Below are positions 15,457 through 23,698 of a stretch of DNA of 41,497 nt, piece by piece. The notes beneath the pieces are model-generated. The model worked only from the letters and a program-made list of their open reading frames with translations, did no database searches and was not told where the DNA came from. Each line of letters begins with the position of its first letter. Within the stretch, counting starts at the first letter, position 1. A program made the position numbers and the translations under genes. Source of the stretch: JBLHLB01 sp047618505 (GTDB taxonomy: Bacteria; Planctomycetota; UBA1135; GCA-002686595); contig JBLHLB010000007.1 in NCBI GenBank assembly GCA_047618505.1, positions 1-41,497 of the forward strand. The letters are read 5' to 3'.

Positions 15457-16872
15457 CTAGACTTCCTCGCGGACCATCTGCAGGTGCTTAACGATGCGTT
15501 CTAGTCGCATGCGGCGGCTGCCCTTGACGAGCACAACATCGCCCTCTTGTACGAGCTCCTCCACGAGACTGAGGGCCTCTTCGGTGGTGGGAACATGGGT
15601 CACAGCTTGGTGGCTAAGTCCACCTTCCAAGGCGCCGGCTGCGGCTGCGCGGGCCAGCTCGCCCACGAGCACGATACGATCAATGCCGGCCTCCGCAGCT
15701 TCGCGACCCACGCGATGGTGCAGCTCGGCGGCCAAGTCCCCCAGTTCGAGCATATCCCCCAGGACAAGCACCCGGCGCTTGTGTCCATGCACACCCGCCA
15801 AGACGCGCACGGCTGCGCGGGCCGCGTCGGGATTTGCGTTGTAGCTGTCGTCAAAAATCGTGACGCCGTCCAACACAACACGCTCCATGCGTTGCCGTGA
15901 GCCGTGCAGCTGCGCCACCCCGGGCAACACCTCCTCGAGCGTAAGGCCTAGTCCGAGGCAAACCGCTAGAGCCGCCAACAGGTTTTGCACATTGTGCGTG
16001 CCCAAGAGCGGCATGGTGACCTCGTGCCCGTTGAGAGTGAAGGTCGTTCCGCCGGAATGAAAGTAGAGCTTGCGCGCATCGAGATCACCCTCTTCACCAG
16101 GCGTTGCCTCGATGCTGAAAGTGATGACGCGCGCAGCCGTGCGAGCGGCAATGGTCTTGGTAAAACGGCAATCAGCGTTTAGCACGAGGAAACCATTGCG
16201 CGACAGGGAAGCAGCCAAGTCGCCCTTCTCTCTTGCGACCCCATCCACGGAGCCTAGCCCCTCCAGGTGTGCGGTTCCGATGTTTGTGATCACGCCTGCA
16301 TCCGGCTTGGCGATGCGACACAAACCGGCGATTTCACCTGGATTGTTAGACCCAATTTCCAGGGCCAGGGTCTCGGTCTTCTTGGACGCCATCAGCAGCG
16401 TCAAGGGCACGCCGATGTCGTTGTTATAGGAAGCGGGTGAAGCGACCACGGATTGCAACGGGCTCAGGAGTCCGTGCAGCATGTCCTTGGTGGTGGTCTT
16501 GCCGGAACTGCCGGTGATGGCAACGATGGTCGCAGGCAGAGTCGAACGCACCCAACCGGCCAAGTCAGCCAAGGCTCGGCGCGGATCCGGATGGATCAAG
16601 ACGGCGGTCCGGTCGTCCACCGAGCCCAGGAGCCCCGGCTCGAGCTCTTCCTTGTGCTCAGCGCGCAGAAGGAGTGCAGCGGCGCCTGCAGCGGCGGCGG
16701 CAGAGACGAACAGGTTGCCGTCGAAATTCGGCCCAGATAGAGCAAGGAAGATCGCGCCTTGGTCGAGCGTTCGCGAGTCCGTGCTGACCCCGGTGATGAT
16801 CTGGTTAGGATCACCCTGCAGCAGGATTGCCCCGGTCGCGTCCAGGACTTCCCGCAGCGTGAGCGGATTCAC
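15457..16872 (-). CDS. murF: UDP-MurNAc-tripeptide--D-alanyl-D-alanine ligase
   Basis: MurF adds D-Ala-D-Ala to UDP-MurNAc-tripeptide with ATP and completes the cytoplasmic precursor. With GTG 16872 the protein has 471 residues. Key motifs are V-S-T-D-S-R-T in the UDP-binding domain, A-I-T-G-S-S-G-K-T-T-T-K for ATP, S-Y-N-N-D-I-G-V-P, T-N-I-G-T-A-H-L-E, and D-D-S-Y-N-A-N-P-D-A. The GTG overlaps the murE stop as GTGA and has GAGGAA six bases upstream, so it was preferred to an in-frame ATG at 16938 that would overlap murE by 70 bases. Codon use matches its neighbours. Confidence 0.95.
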   Translation of the reverse strand: MNPLTLREVLDATGAILLQGDPNQIITGVSTDSRTLDQGAIFLALSGPNFDGNLFVSAAAAAGAAALLLRAEHKEELEPGLLGSVDDRTAVLIHPDPRRALADLAGWVRSTLPATIVAITGSSGKTTTKDMLHGLLSPLQSVVASPASYNNDIGVPLTLLMASKKTETLALEIGSNNPGEIAGLCRIAKPDAGVITNIGTAHLEGLGSVDGVAREKGDLAASLSRNGFLVLNADCRFTKTIAARTAARVITFSIEATPGEEGDLDARKLYFHSGGTTFTLNGHEVTMPLLGTHNVQNLLAALAVCLGLGLTLEEVLPGVAQLHGSRQRMERVVLDGVTIFDDSYNANPDAARAAVRVLAGVHGHKRRVLVLGDMLELGDLAAELHHRVGREAAEAGIDRIVLVGELARAAAAGALEGGLSHQAVTHVPTTEEALSLVEELVQEGDVVLVKGSRRMRLERIVKHLQMVREEV

Positions 16873-18371
16873 GGAAGTTCCTCGAGCAGCACTAAGCGGT
16901 CGTTGAAGGGTCTCCGTTCGTTGCGCAAGTATTGCCATGATTCGTGTCCCTTGCCGGCTACCAGTATCAGGTCACCCGGACGCGCCTCCTTCAGCGCGGC
17001 CCGTATTGCAACCCGACGATCTGTGTGCGTCACAACGTCCGCCTTGGCATCAGACATGCCGGCGACGATGTCGCGCAGAATCCCCTCGGGCTCTTCGCCG
17101 CGGGGGTTGTCGCTGGTGACGTAGGCCACGTCACTCAAGGCGCCAACAATGCTGCCCATAGGAGCGCGCTTCTCGCGATCGCGCTCACCACCGCAGCCGA
17201 AAACACACAGCAAACGCGCGCCCTCCCCACTCTCCGCCAGCAACGTTTGGCGCAGGGCGCCAAGCACGTTCTCGAGGGCATCGGGGGTGTGCGCATAGTC
17301 GACGAACACGCGGAAACCGCGGTCCCCGACGTCAACCGGCTCTAGTCGGCCGGGAGGTGGAGTAAGGGAGGCGAGTCCTTCCGACGCGCGGATAGGACTC
17401 GCCCCCAGCGTGAGGACCACGCAGAGCGATGCGAGTACGTTCTCGACGTTGTGCCGACCCACTAGGGGGATTTGAAACCCGGTCCTTGGAATCCCCATCC
17501 CTTCGAGAGTCAGGTTGGTCCCACCGGGGCCGGCACGCAGTCCAGACGCACTGAGATCACTCAGTGTGTCGGTCCCATAAGTAACCACTCGAGCTCCGAC
17601 TTCCTCGGCCGCACGCAACATCCGAGGGGCATAGGCATCATTTAGATTGATGATGGCCGTACCCCCTGGGCGCAGGTGTGCGAAGAGACGTGCCTTCGCA
17701 TCGGCATAGGAGTCCATGTTCAAGTGGTAGTCCATGTGTTCAGTGCTGATGTTCGTCAGTACTGCAACATCGAGTTCAAAGCCAGACAGGCGGTCCTGAT
17801 CCAGTCCGTGACTGGAGGCCTCGATCACAAGTGTGTCCCCGCCCGCATTGACCTGCTCGCGACAGATGCGCTGCAACTCCGGTGCGTCAGGGGTTGTATG
17901 TGTGGCCGCGCGCGCGGGGCGTCCAAAGAGGCGTACCTCCACGGTGCCGACAATGCCGGGCTTGCGGCCTTCGAGTTCGAGCAGCTGCCCCACCAAGTGC
18001 GCAACGGTCGTCTTGCCGTTGGTGCCAGTAATGCCAACAGTGACCAGCTCGCGACTCGGGTTGCCCTGGGCGAGTGCCGCCGCCTGACCTGCGACTCGGC
18101 GCGGCTCAGGGTGAATCCAGTTCGTCCAACCGACGCGACGCTCGAGAATCTCGTCGAGTCGCGCCGCGGAAAGGACGGCGCAGGCACCGGCATCGAGGGC
18201 TCCCTCGACGAAGCGCACACCGTCCGCTTGACTGCCCATGACCGCCACGAAGAGATCGCCCGTCGTCACGCGACGGCTATCGAGTTGCACATCGCGCACC
18301 TCGACTCCGCTGCTGTCGACGCCGGCCGTCTCGCCGCCGCATTCCCCCAGGAGCTTCGTCAGGGACACCAC
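16869..18371 (-). CDS. murE: UDP-MurNAc-L-Ala-D-Glu--meso-diaminopimelate ligase
   Basis: MurE adds the third residue of the stem peptide. The 500-residue product has D-S-R-R-V-T-T-G-D-L-F in the UDP domain, G-I-T-G-T-N-G-K-T-T (about 113-122) for ATP, E-A-S-S-H-G-L, a carbamylated-Lys site in S-Y-A-D-A-K-A-R-L-F (K227) and D-N-P-R at 421-424. The DNPR motif is diagnostic of meso-diaminopimelate specificity, as opposed to the lysine-type variants. The GTG start overlaps the ftsI TAG by one base (TAGTG), with GGGAGG six bases upstream inside ftsI, a clear case of translational coupling. The next gene, murF, starts inside its stop codon. Confidence 0.95.
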   Translation of the reverse strand: MVSLTKLLGECGGETAGVDSSGVEVRDVQLDSRRVTTGDLFVAVMGSQADGVRFVEGALDAGACAVLSAARLDEILERRVGWTNWIHPEPRRVAGQAAALAQGNPSRELVTVGITGTNGKTTVAHLVGQLLELEGRKPGIVGTVEVRLFGRPARAATHTTPDAPELQRICREQVNAGGDTLVIEASSHGLDQDRLSGFELDVAVLTNISTEHMDYHLNMDSYADAKARLFAHLRPGGTAIINLNDAYAPRMLRAAEEVGARVVTYGTDTLSDLSASGLRAGPGGTNLTLEGMGIPRTGFQIPLVGRHNVENVLASLCVVLTLGASPIRASEGLASLTPPPGRLEPVDVGDRGFRVFVDYAHTPDALENVLGALRQTLLAESGEGARLLCVFGCGGERDREKRAPMGSIVGALSDVAYVTSDNPRGEEPEGILRDIVAGMSDAKADVVTHTDRRVAIRAALKEARPGDLILVAGKGHESWQYLRNERRPFNDRLVLLEELP

Positions 18372-20761
18372 TAGCGGCCTCCCTGGGAACTTCCGAGGAG
18401 GGCGTCGAAGTCGACGTTGCCGGCCTGGGTATTGCTGTACTCGGTGACGCGTTCGGCGACGGCTTCGGCGTCCAGTTCGTCCAATTCCACAGGCGAGATA
18501 CCGGGCGCGAAGGCGAATCCTTCGAACTCACTGTCTGTCAGGTCTTCACCGTCGCGCGTCATGCCGAGAGCTTCCACGAGGATGCGCATGGCTGCCGAAC
18601 CGGCGACGTCGGAGCCGAACTTCTTCTTGCCGCGGGGTTCGTCCGCCACGACCATCACCATGAGCTCCCGTGCTTCGTTGCCCATTGCTCCACGGATAGA
18701 GCCGTAGATCACCATGGAACTCGTGTAACAATTCTCATGGGGTCTGGGCACACTCCTGAGAGCGGCAAGGCGTGCTCTTGTCGCGGGCACACCCTCTAGC
18801 TCCCATTTATTGCGTGCGGCCAACTCCACGTGCAGGCACATTTCGGTGCTAACTTTCTGGGCCGTGCCGGTCTTTGTCCCCATGACCAGGTCGTCGCGCT
18901 GAACCTTGCGACCGGTTCCAGTCTTGGCTCCGTATTCCATCAGGGCTCGAATGGTTGCGGAGGTCCCTGGAGAGACAACGACTGCACCTCCCCCCAGGGG
19001 AACCGCGTGTAGAGATCCATCCTGTTCGACTGCATTCACAACGCGCAGTGGGCGCATGACGCCGCCACGCAGTACAGCGGAGATTGCCTGGGCGTGCTGC
19101 CACAGGCTGGTCGTCATCTCGTGACCAAAGGAAACCGACGCATGGGTGTAGCACTCGTTCCAGGGCAGCGGCGGCAGAAAACCGGGCGTCTCGGGTCCGA
19201 GCGAGGCCACGGGTGAAGTGCCGTAGCCCATCGAGGCCAAGAAATCGTGGTGTGTTCGTTGATCAACCGTCAACCCCACCTGCACCATGGCAGCGTTTGT
19301 AGACCTCGCAAAGAAGTCTGCGATGGGCTCATAGCCGGAGAGAGCTCCGCGCGCTTCATTGATCACGCGAGAGCAGGCCATAAGCCGGCTCATGGGAAAC
19401 CAACCGGGGCCGACATCCACCTTCTCGGTCCAGGGATCAATGACCGTGCCAGACTCCAGGGCGGCAGCCATTGTCATGATCTTGACCGTCGAGCCCGGAG
19501 TGAAGGCGTGGTATAGCGGTGAGAAGGGCTGCACGTCGTAGGCCTGCACGCCGTCAACTGCCAGCACGTCGCCCGTCTCCACATCCACGACGATGGCCAT
19601 GGCGATGGCGGGCCGGTGCTCCTCCTTCAGTTCTTCCAAGACGCGGGCAACATAGAGCTGCAGAGGGACCTCAATCGTCGAGTGCACGATGGGCGGCTCA
19701 GAGCCTGCGCGGAATCCCAGGTATCCGTCGGCGCGCTCTCCCCGCACGGTGCGGTCGCGCATCCATACGTAGGTCGATGCCTCACGCTCGATGAAGTCGA
19801 AGAACTCGCCCTTCAGAAGCTTGTCGCAGAGGAGTTCCAGGCCCTCCCGCGGACGCGCGACCTTGTCCTCTTTGTCCACCCAACCCCAGCTTCCAAAGAG
19901 CTGGTGTTCGCCGCAGGGGTACATCCGGTCACGCGCATAGGAGACGCGCATTTGCCAAGAAGAGACGCCTTCTTTGGTGAGGGCGGCGCGCAAGGGCAGC
20001 GCAGCCTCAGCCGGCAAGCCCTTGACCGGACGCGCGAATCCCGAAGGGATCATCGCCCTCCAGATGACGGCGCGGCGCTCGTCGGTCATGGCAAGCGGAG
20101 CATCCCCCTCTTCTTCCGGGAGACTATCCCCCAGGATTGAATCGAGTCCCTGGGCCAGGGCGCGCGCCCAACTCCAGGCGGATTGGTGTCCGTGCTGTTC
20201 ACGCACACCCTCCGACAACAAGCGCTCCGGCTTCCAGGCCAGGTGGTAGCGCGGACGCTGACCCTCTGCGCTGGGCTTAGTGGCCAGAACGTGAATTCCG
20301 TCGAGCTTGCCCTGGCCGCTTCCGGCCCCGGAGTCGATCCACTCCTGGAGATGCAACGCCTGGCGCGGCGTCAGGTCCCAGGCGTCCACTTCGATTTGCC
20401 CGTCAATGGCATCGGGGAACATCGCGTCCAGGAGATCCGCGGGCCCAGGAGTGCCCCCTAGTGCTTCGGAAATCACCTGGGCCATGCGCAGGGGTGTGTG
20501 CGCCTGCCACATGCTGCGCGGCGACATCTCCAAATCGAAGCGCGGAACGAAGAGCGCGAGTGTTCGGCCCGTTCCATCTTCGATGGCATAGGGGAAGGGA
20601 TCGCTGTCCTCGATGACAACGCGGTCCGGTTGCGTCGCCGTGCTGCCCGCAGCCACATCTGTCAGGCGTCCGGCAACCACAAGCAAGACTGCGGCAACGA
20701 CGACAAAGGCGCTCAAGGGGCGCAGGCCAGAGGCGCTGATGAAGGTTGTGTTCGAATTCAC
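18371..20761 (-). CDS. ftsI: FtsI/PBP3-like class B penicillin-binding protein
   Basis: This septal DD-transpeptidase crosslinks glycan made by FtsW. The 796-residue product has one N-terminal membrane segment (17-32), an extended non-catalytic region to about residue 380 beginning with the usual G-T-G-R-T-L-A-L-F-V-P-R, and a transpeptidase domain with S-T-V-K (424-427, nucleophile Ser), S-T-N (487-489) and K-T-G-T-A-Q (630-635). A second K-T-G-T-G occurs 17 residues earlier in the loop before the strand. Between the KTG and the strand Y-T-S-S-M-V-I-Y-G lie about 48 residues with two Cys (642, 678), longer than in typical FtsI. The protein is also longer than the usual 580-720. It starts with GTG overlapping the ftsL-like stop (GTGA). 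The C-terminal 60 residues are acidic and look disordered. Confidence 0.92.
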   Translation of the reverse strand: MNSNTTFISASGLRPLSAFVVVAAVLLVVAGRLTDVAAGSTATQPDRVVIEDSDPFPYAIEDGTGRTLALFVPRFDLEMSPRSMWQAHTPLRMAQVISEALGGTPGPADLLDAMFPDAIDGQIEVDAWDLTPRQALHLQEWIDSGAGSGQGKLDGIHVLATKPSAEGQRPRYHLAWKPERLLSEGVREQHGHQSAWSWARALAQGLDSILGDSLPEEEGDAPLAMTDERRAVIWRAMIPSGFARPVKGLPAEAALPLRAALTKEGVSSWQMRVSYARDRMYPCGEHQLFGSWGWVDKEDKVARPREGLELLCDKLLKGEFFDFIEREASTYVWMRDRTVRGERADGYLGFRAGSEPPIVHSTIEVPLQLYVARVLEELKEEHRPAIAMAIVVDVETGDVLAVDGVQAYDVQPFSPLYHAFTPGSTVKIMTMAAALESGTVIDPWTEKVDVGPGWFPMSRLMACSRVINEARGALSGYEPIADFFARSTNAAMVQVGLTVDQRTHHDFLASMGYGTSPVASLGPETPGFLPPLPWNECYTHASVSFGHEMTTSLWQHAQAISAVLRGGVMRPLRVVNAVEQDGSLHAVPLGGGAVVVSPGTSATIRALMEYGAKTGTGRKVQRDDLVMGTKTGTAQKVSTEMCLHVELAARNKWELEGVPATRARLAALRSVPRPHENCYTSSMVIYGSIRGAMGNEARELMVMVVADEPRGKKKFGSDVAGSAAMRILVEALGMTRDGEDLTDSEFEGFAFAPGISPVELDELDAEAVAERVTEYSNTQAGNVDFDALLGSSQGGR

Positions 20762-21009
20762 TGGGCGGCCCCCAAGCGGGCAGCCAATTCGTCCTCCGAC
20801 GTTTCCGTCGGATGCAGGAGTTCGAACTCCTGCGCTTCAATCTCAGCGGCGAGCAGATCGTTCTGTCGCTTGAAAGTCTCGCACCAACGCTGAGCCCCGT
20901 CTAGTTCTGCCCCCAGGGCACGATTATTTGACGCCAACTTTGCGGTGTAGAGGCCGATGCTCAACGCAACCAGGCACAGGACGATGGATAGGAGAGCACG
21001 CAGAATCAC
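20758..21009 (-). CDS. ftsL: FtsL/DivIC-like bitopic division protein
   Basis: The 83-residue product has a membrane segment at about residues 4-22 and then an uninterrupted helical, heptad-like stretch (A-K-L-A-S-N-N-R-A-L-G-A-E-L ... Q-N-D-L-L-A-A-E-I-E-A-Q) to about residue 66. Size, topology and position between rsmH and ftsI fit FtsL, which bridges FtsQ and FtsB to FtsWI in the septal complex. FtsL sequences are barely conserved, so the name rests on architecture and synteny. It starts with GTG inside the rsmH stop (GTGA) and ends in a GTGA overlap with ftsI. The Leu-zipper is short and the last 17 residues are acidic. Confidence 0.75.
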   Translation of the reverse strand: MILRALLSIVLCLVALSIGLYTAKLASNNRALGAELDGAQRWCETFKRQNDLLAAEIEAQEFELLHPTETSEDELAARLGAAQ

Positions 21010-21974
21010 TGCACAACCCCCCCACCACCGACCACGGTGTTATCGCCACGGGTTCTCACCGCGTAACGCAAATAGGCGGAGCGTGCCCGGGGGTTCGCCC
21101 GGCGCTCAGTGGAATCCGGCCCCAACGGTTTCTTGGTCACCAGCCGCCAATGGCCTTCCCGAGCACGCTCACTGAAGTGCCGCTTCACAGCATTGTCTTC
21201 ACCAGAATGGAAAGTCAAAACCACGAGACGAGCACCGTCAGCGAGGACATCCTCTGCGCCCTGTAGGACGCGCAGGAGTTCCTCGCCTTCTTCGTTTACC
21301 GCACGACGCAGCGCCTGGAAGGTGCGCGTCGCGGGGTGAATTCGTCCACCACCGCCACCCATGGCGTTGGCAATCACATCGGCCAGTGCGGCCGTGCGTA
21401 GAAAGGGAACGCGTCGCCGCGCTTGGCAAATGTCGCGCGCGATTCGACGCGACTGACGCTCGTCCCCTTCGTGATAGAACAGATCCGCCAAGTCCTGCTC
21501 ATCCCAGTTATTGATGATGTCTGCCGCAGTCCGTTCGCGCGTGGGATCCATGCGCATGTCCAAAGGACCGTCAGCCTGGAAGCTGAAGCCGCGCTCGGCG
21601 CGATCAAGATGCAGGGAGTTCACGCCCAGATCGAGGAGCATGCCAACGGGACGACCGATGTCCTGGTCGGCAACGACCTCCGCCAAGTTGGAGTGGCGCT
21701 CGTTCACGATGCGCACTCGGTCGCCGAACTCCGCTAAGTGCTCCCTGGCGATTTCGATCAACTCGGGATCCTGGTCAAGACCGAGGAGCGAGATGTTCGG
21801 GCAACGGCTCAGGAGCGCGTGGGCGTGACCGCCCGCCCCCACGGTGCCGTCTATGATCCAACCCGTCAGGGATTCCGCATCCGGTGCAAGGCTCTCGAGC
21901 ACCGGCCGCAGGAGCACGGGCTCGTGTACGCGTTCGTCCCTAGGACTCAAGAGTTCTCCTCCATTTGCGAGCAT
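21006..21974 (-). CDS. rsmH: 16S rRNA (cytosine-1402-N4)-methyltransferase
   Basis: RsmH (MraW) methylates N4 of C1402 in the 16S rRNA decoding centre using S-adenosylmethionine. The 322-residue product shows H-E-P-V-L-L-R-P-V-L at the N-terminus, the SAM-binding I-D-G-T-V-G-A-G-G-H-A, G-L-D-Q-D-P, L-L-D-L-G-V-N-S-L-H-L-D, the family insert Y-H-E-G-D-E-R-Q-S-R-R-I-A, and the C-terminal F-H-S-G-E-D-N-A-V-K. Asn in L-G-V-N-S replaces the more usual Ser (L-G-V-S-S). ATG 21974 begins 16 bases after the mraZ stop. It is always next to mraZ in dcw clusters, as here. Confidence 0.95.
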   Translation of the reverse strand: MLANGGELLSPRDERVHEPVLLRPVLESLAPDAESLTGWIIDGTVGAGGHAHALLSRCPNISLLGLDQDPELIEIAREHLAEFGDRVRIVNERHSNLAEVVADQDIGRPVGMLLDLGVNSLHLDRAERGFSFQADGPLDMRMDPTRERTAADIINNWDEQDLADLFYHEGDERQSRRIARDICQARRRVPFLRTAALADVIANAMGGGGGRIHPATRTFQALRRAVNEEGEELLRVLQGAEDVLADGARLVVLTFHSGEDNAVKRHFSERAREGHWRLVTKKPLGPDSTERRANPRARSAYLRYAVRTRGDNTVVGGGGVVQ

Positions 21975-21990
21975 GACGATGGTCCACGGC

Positions 21991-22482
21991 CTAGGCCGCG
22001 CCGCCCCCCGCGCCGTTTGCGTTCACTTCTCCAGAAAAGACCGCGTCCAAGGAGTCGTACTCGGGCAGGGCTTGTTCTTCAAATTCGGTCCAGGCAGCGC
22101 TATCCCAGATCTCAGCGCGATCGCCAACACCGATCATGGTGACCTCCTTCCCGAGGCCAGCGAGCTTGCGCAACTTCTCCGGCAGAACCACGCGACCGGA
22201 CCCATCTAGGCTCGTCTCGTGGGAGCGGCCGAAGAACATGCGCTGCATGGTCCGCACCTGGGCGCCGCTGAAAGCCTGGGTGCGCAGTTTCTCGACAGCC
22301 GTGTCGAATTGCGCCTGGGAGAACAGGAAGAGGCAGCGCTCGAAACCCGGGGTCAGAAACACCACCCGATTCCCGTCATCGTCGGGGGTCAGCGTGTTCT
22401 GGAAGCGCTTGGGTACGAAGACCCTGTGCTTCGGATCGACGCTGTGGGTCGATTCGCCCAGGAAGGATTGCTTAGAAGACAC
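21991..22482 (-). CDS. mraZ: MraZ, transcriptional regulator of the dcw cluster
   Basis: MraZ is a double-SpoVT/AbrB-fold DNA-binding protein that forms rings and represses its own dcw promoter in E. coli. The 163-residue product has both halves: F-L-G-E-S-T-H-S-V-D-P-K-H-R-V-F-V-P-K-R and R-S-H-E-T-S-L-D-G-S-G-R-V-V-L-P. About 20 extra C-terminal residues are Gly/Ala-rich. The start is GTG 22482 with GGAGGG six bases upstream. A triple 10-bp-spaced repeat lies 44-69 bases upstream and is a good candidate for its operator. As first gene of the cluster it probably sets transcription of everything down to murG, if not further. Confidence 0.93.
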   Translation of the reverse strand: MSSKQSFLGESTHSVDPKHRVFVPKRFQNTLTPDDDGNRVVFLTPGFERCLFLFSQAQFDTAVEKLRTQAFSGAQVRTMQRMFFGRSHETSLDGSGRVVLPEKLRKLAGLGKEVTMIGVGDRAEIWDSAAWTEFEEQALPEYDSLDAVFSGEVNANGAGGGAA

Positions 22483-22525
22483 GGAGGCCCTCCAACAATG
22501 TGTTCCGTCCTTTCTGGGTCTTTGC

Positions 22526-22551
22526 TGTCACTTAGTGCCACCTGGTGCCAC
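22526..22551 (-). promoter_or_regulatory. mraZ: MraZ operator: three repeats at 10-bp spacing
   Basis: On the minus strand the sequence reads GTGGCA-ccag-GTGGCA-ctaa-GTGACA, three copies of GTGRCA exactly one helical turn apart, starting 44 bases upstream of the mraZ GTG. MraZ operators in other bacteria are three or four TGGGN repeats with 5-bp spacers at this position, so the geometry fits while the word differs (TGGCA instead of TGGGA). A weak -10-like TTATCT lies just upstream (22556-22561), which would put the operator over the transcription start. Confidence 0.7.
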
Positions 22552-22699
22552 CTAGATAATCCCAAGCCCCACCCGACTTGACCAGGGTGTGCTGCCCAGT
22601 TTCGTACGCTGACCCCCGAGGGGTTGTGGTCGGAAGGGCAACCCCCTACTAGCCAGAGCGGGAAACTCAGGTGCAACCCCCATATGTTGTGGTTTTGAG

Positions 22700-22708
22700 C
22701 GTGGATAA
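22700..22708 (-). promoter_or_regulatory. Single DnaA-box-like 9-mer
   Basis: The minus strand reads TTATCCACG, one base off the consensus TTATCCACA. It is isolated, with no cluster of boxes or AT-rich element nearby, so it is not an origin. It could give DnaA influence on mraZ or be chance. Confidence 0.25.
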
Positions 22709-22836
22709 CTGTCCCAGAGATTTCAGCAATCCGTCCCGATAATGGGTGAAACAGACTCACCAGGAACCCCAACACAACCCCAGGGCGAGGGACACGATAT
22801 CCAGAGTGCTCCTCGCTGAATGCCACTTCGCGCCCC

Positions 22837-23535
22837 TCAGCCCTCTTGAGGCACGCCATTTTGGGGCACCGCAACGATATCTTTGGGGTCGGATTCGGGC
22901 TCAGTTTCTGTCCCCGATACAGCCCCTTCGGTGACTCCTTCTGGCGCACCTTCAGCCTCACCGGCCTCCTCATCAGATTCTGCCTTGGCTGCCGCCTGGG
23001 CCTTTTCCGCCTCCTCCGAGGCCGCCAGGACCTCATCGGCCCCCGCCCCCTCGAAGATGCTCGCCAAATCCTCGCGCAGCTCCGCCATGCGCTCCGGGGT
23101 CAAGTCGAAGACCAGAACCTCCAGGGCCTCATCTCGGCGCGGACGTCGCATGACCATCCCCTCGGCGTCCGAACGGCGCAGGATGCGAACAAGCTTGAGC
23201 CGCTTCTTGCGCATCAGAAGCAGCGCAAGGAGATAGCGCAACTCCGCTAATCGACGCTCGCCACGACCCTCCAGGGCCAAGAACAGTCCCTCGACCGCAT
23301 CAAAGTCCACCGCCAGCCCCTTCTTGGCCACGAGCTGCTGGCGGGTATGCCAGAAGAACAGGTCCTGGGCCGCTTCGGCCTCGTCGCGCGCTGTATAGCA
23401 GGTCTGACAGAAGTCCTGGCGGGCCAGTCCCTCCTCCGTAGCGCGCAGCAGGGAATAGAGACGTTCTTTGTCCGCAAACTCACGGGAGCAGGCGACACAG
23501 GCTTCAGCTTTCTTACGGATCGACCAGGATGCCAT
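22837..23535 (-). CDS. Conserved four-Cys protein of unknown function
   Basis: The 232-residue product carries C-V-A-C (13-16) and C-Q-T-C (43-46), the spacing of a single zinc site, in its first 50 residues. Residues 70-150 contain G-L-A-V-D-F-D-A-V-E-G-L-F-L-A-L-E and L-R-Y-L-L-A-L-L-L-M-R-K-K-R-L-K-L, which I recall from short uncharacterised planctomycete proteins, followed by F-D-L-T-P-E-R-M. The last 70 residues are an acidic, Ala/Glu-rich tail of likely disorder. There is no signal peptide, so it should be cytoplasmic. ATG 23535 begins the zinc region directly. It is divergent from the large exported protein and upstream of the mraZ promoter. Function is unknown. Confidence 0.75.
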   Translation of the reverse strand: MASWSIRKKAEACVACSREFADKERLYSLLRATEEGLARQDFCQTCYTARDEAEAAQDLFFWHTRQQLVAKKGLAVDFDAVEGLFLALEGRGERRLAELRYLLALLLMRKKRLKLVRILRRSDAEGMVMRRPRRDEALEVLVFDLTPERMAELREDLASIFEGAGADEVLAASEEAEKAQAAAKAESDEEAGEAEGAPEGVTEGAVSGTETEPESDPKDIVAVPQNGVPQEG

Positions 23536-23698
23536 GGATGCAGCTCAGGGTTGGATCGGCGAACTCTTCGCCGACCACGACATCCTAAAAGCACGGCGCC
23601 TGGGCCTCCAGACCCATCGCGTAGACTCCTCTCTCCCCCCGTTAGTTCACCCCCAGTGTCTCCGCCCGGTCCGCGTGCTCCAGTCCTATGGTGATCAC

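Larger units (their letters stand above)
22483..22836. other. 354-bp intergenic region upstream of mraZ
   Basis: No gene is visible. The right-hand limit is the stop of the four-Cys protein gene (22837), so both flanking genes read leftward and this is the mraZ promoter region. It contains the MraZ-type triple repeat (22526-22551), a 7-bp inverted repeat GGGGTTG/CAACCCC (22619-22644), a second copy of the words GCAACCCCC and GTTGTGGT about 40-65 bases further right, and one near-consensus DnaA box (22700-22708). Confidence 0.6.

Noticed and set aside
22700..22708. Replication origin near the DnaA-box-like site
   Set aside because: There is only one box, with no AT-rich unwinding element and no dnaA, dnaN or gyrB nearby.
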